Source: an uncultured Rubripirellula sp.
Lineage (GTDB): Bacteria; Planctomycetota; Planctomycetia; Pirellulales; Pirellulaceae
Assembly (NCBI GenBank): GCA_938045805.1
Contig: CALIBL010000016.1
Span: 109,127 to 173,126 of the forward strand
DNA length: 64,000 nt
Direction: 5' to 3'
The notes beneath the pieces were generated by a model that searched no databases, was not told where the DNA came from, and worked only from the letters and a program-made list of their open reading frames with translations. The translations under genes and the position numbers were made by a program. Positions 63,168 to 64,000 of the stretch are shown here, piece by piece; within the stretch, counting starts at the first letter, position 1; each line of letters begins with the position of its first letter.

Positions 63168-63794
63168 ATGACTGAAGCCGAGAAACATGACACGGTGCTC
63201 GACACTGGCGCGGAGCAGTTAGGTAAAACCTACGCTCAGGCGTTGATCAGTGCCGCGAACAACGCAGGTGTTGCAGATCAAGTGATTGAGCAACTCAATC
63301 AATTGGTCGATGAGTATCTGGCTGGGAATCCGAGTCTTCAAGCTGCTTTCGCTTCACCCCGAGTGGATGAAGCTGAAAAGATTCGTGTGATTGAGCGACT
63401 ATTCGGTGACCAGTATCAACCGGTTCTCATCAAGTTCCTGAAGGTGATGGCATCGAGAGATCGCCTAGGTTACGTGGCGGCGGTCCGAGCAGCAGCAGAG
63501 ACGATTTACGACGAGATGATGGGCCGCACTGTCGCCTCGGTTCGCACCGCTGTGCCGCTCACTGATGACCTCCGAAATCTAATCGCTTCGAACTTGAGTG
63601 GCCTGATGAATAAACAGGTCAAGCTGAACGAGACGGTTGATGAGACACTGATCGGTGGCATGATTGTTCGTGTTGGTGATCGCGTTTTTGACAGCAGCGT
63701 TGCGAATCAATTGGACAAGTTAGCAAGGAAAGCTAGGACGGGTTTTTCCGCTCAACTGGGAGCTAAGCTGAATCTCCTCAGCAGTGACTCCTAG
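63168..63794 (+). CDS. atpH: ATP synthase F1 subunit delta
   Basis: The ATG at 63168 is the likely start (a TTG at 63141 extends the frame); about 208 residues. The OSCP/delta core is evident: LGKTYAQALISAANNAGVAD, QLNQLVDEYLAGNPSLQAAF, VLIKFLKVMASRDRLGYVAA and the C-terminal LIGGMIVRVGDRVFDSSVAN. It links the peripheral stalk to the top of F1. It lies 31 bases after atpF. Confidence 0.95.
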   Translation: MTEAEKHDTVLDTGAEQLGKTYAQALISAANNAGVADQVIEQLNQLVDEYLAGNPSLQAAFASPRVDEAEKIRVIERLFGDQYQPVLIKFLKVMASRDRLGYVAAVRAAAETIYDEMMGRTVASVRTAVPLTDDLRNLIASNLSGLMNKQVKLNETVDETLIGGMIVRVGDRVFDSSVANQLDKLARKARTGFSAQLGAKLNLLSSDS

Positions 63795-63895
63795 AGTAGC
63801 CCTTGGGCTTCGGGCAAAGAGAAGAAGCTCAATACAAACATACATTCATCATCGCCGGTACACCGGCGTTCACGTTTTATCGATCGAACAGACCC

Positions 63896-64000
63896 ATGAA
63901 ATTCAGTAGTGACGAAATCGCTTCGGTCTTACAACAAGAGATCGAGCAGTTCGACAGCAAAATCGACGTTCGCGAAGTTGGGACCGTACTCGAAGTTGGC
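63896..64000 (+). CDS. atpA: ATP synthase F1 subunit alpha, N-terminal part (cut by the window edge)
   Basis: An open frame from ATG 63896 to the last base gives 35 residues, [20 protein letters not shown] followed by [15 protein letters not shown]. This is the characteristic start of subunit alpha (helix then the beta-barrel strand with VGTVLEVG). The rest is outside the window. Its position after atpH fits the standard operon order. It is too short to have been listed by length. Confidence 0.9.
   Translation, partial: MKFSSDEIASVLQQEIEQFDSKIDVREVGTVLEVG

Noticed and set aside
1..64000. CRISPR arrays, insertion sequences, prophage or integrase genes
   Set aside because: No regularly spaced repeats and no transposase- or integrase-like proteins are seen among the open frames.

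Overview
The window reads as chromosomal DNA of a planctomycete, most likely a marine member of the Pirellulaceae. The evidence is the density of lineage-typical families: DUF1553/LamG, DUF1501, DUF1592/DUF1588 with DUF1552, PVC-type CxxCH cytochrome dehydrogenases, DUF6797, ThuA, PQQ-like propellers and Tat-exported TIM-barrel epimerases. A microcompartment locus of the planctomycete/verrucomicrobial type, the rplY-pth-rpsF-ssb-rplI order and the ATP synthase operon agree with this. The genus cannot be fixed from sequence alone. I saw no insertion sequence, prophage, CRISPR array or rRNA.

Layout. 1-6.5 kb: an exported oxidative module (end of a DUF1553/LamG protein, DUF1501, a propeller/HEAT/cytochrome c protein, a Tat TIM-barrel protein). 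6.6-13 kb: small-molecule metabolism and transport (Gfo/Idh/MocA, aldo/keto reductase, TauD/TfdA dioxygenase, MFS, TauE/SafE) and an exported PA-IL-like protein. 13-18.8 kb: a DUF6797 di-cytochrome, an in-frame fusion of a TIM-barrel protein to MsrB, and a C15 peptidase. 18.9-27.2 kb (minus): a large secretin, a fatty acid desaturase, a small TPR protein and pyruvate phosphate dikinase. 27.9-31.1 kb (minus): tRNA-Leu(UAG) and the translation genes rplI, ssb, rpsF, pth and rplY. 31.5-36.6 kb: a DUF1592/DUF1552 pair and a short-chain dehydrogenase.

37.2-46.0 kb is the centrepiece, a bacterial microcompartment operon. It holds a DeoR regulator, PduL, two BMC-H shell proteins, an acetate/propionate kinase, BMC-P, a CoA-acylating aldehyde dehydrogenase, BMC-P, an unrecognised protein with a cargo-type N-terminal helix, BMC-P, a class II (fuculose-phosphate type) aldolase with a C-terminal cargo helix, and a malate/lactate dehydrogenase. 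A rho-independent terminator closes it. There is no B12 or glycyl-radical diol dehydratase. The gene set fits aldolase cleavage of fuculose-1-P or rhamnulose-1-P to DHAP and lactaldehyde, oxidation to lactyl-CoA, then PduL and kinase conversion to lactate with ATP gain.

46-59 kb: an orphan anti-sigma-like protein, a methyltransferase, a three-gene operon of PQQ-type propeller proteins with a cysteine-bearing membrane protein, two ThuA paralogues, FxsA, a zinc-ribbon membrane protein, and a Rho-N/DUF4912 protein. 59.9-64 kb: the F1Fo ATP synthase operon (two small accessory membrane genes, atpB, atpE, atpF, atpH, and the start of atpA, cut by the window edge).

The best candidates for something undescribed are the unknown protein inside the microcompartment operon (42957-43667), the TIM-barrel/MsrB fusion (16699-18108), and the three-gene propeller operon (48734-53628).
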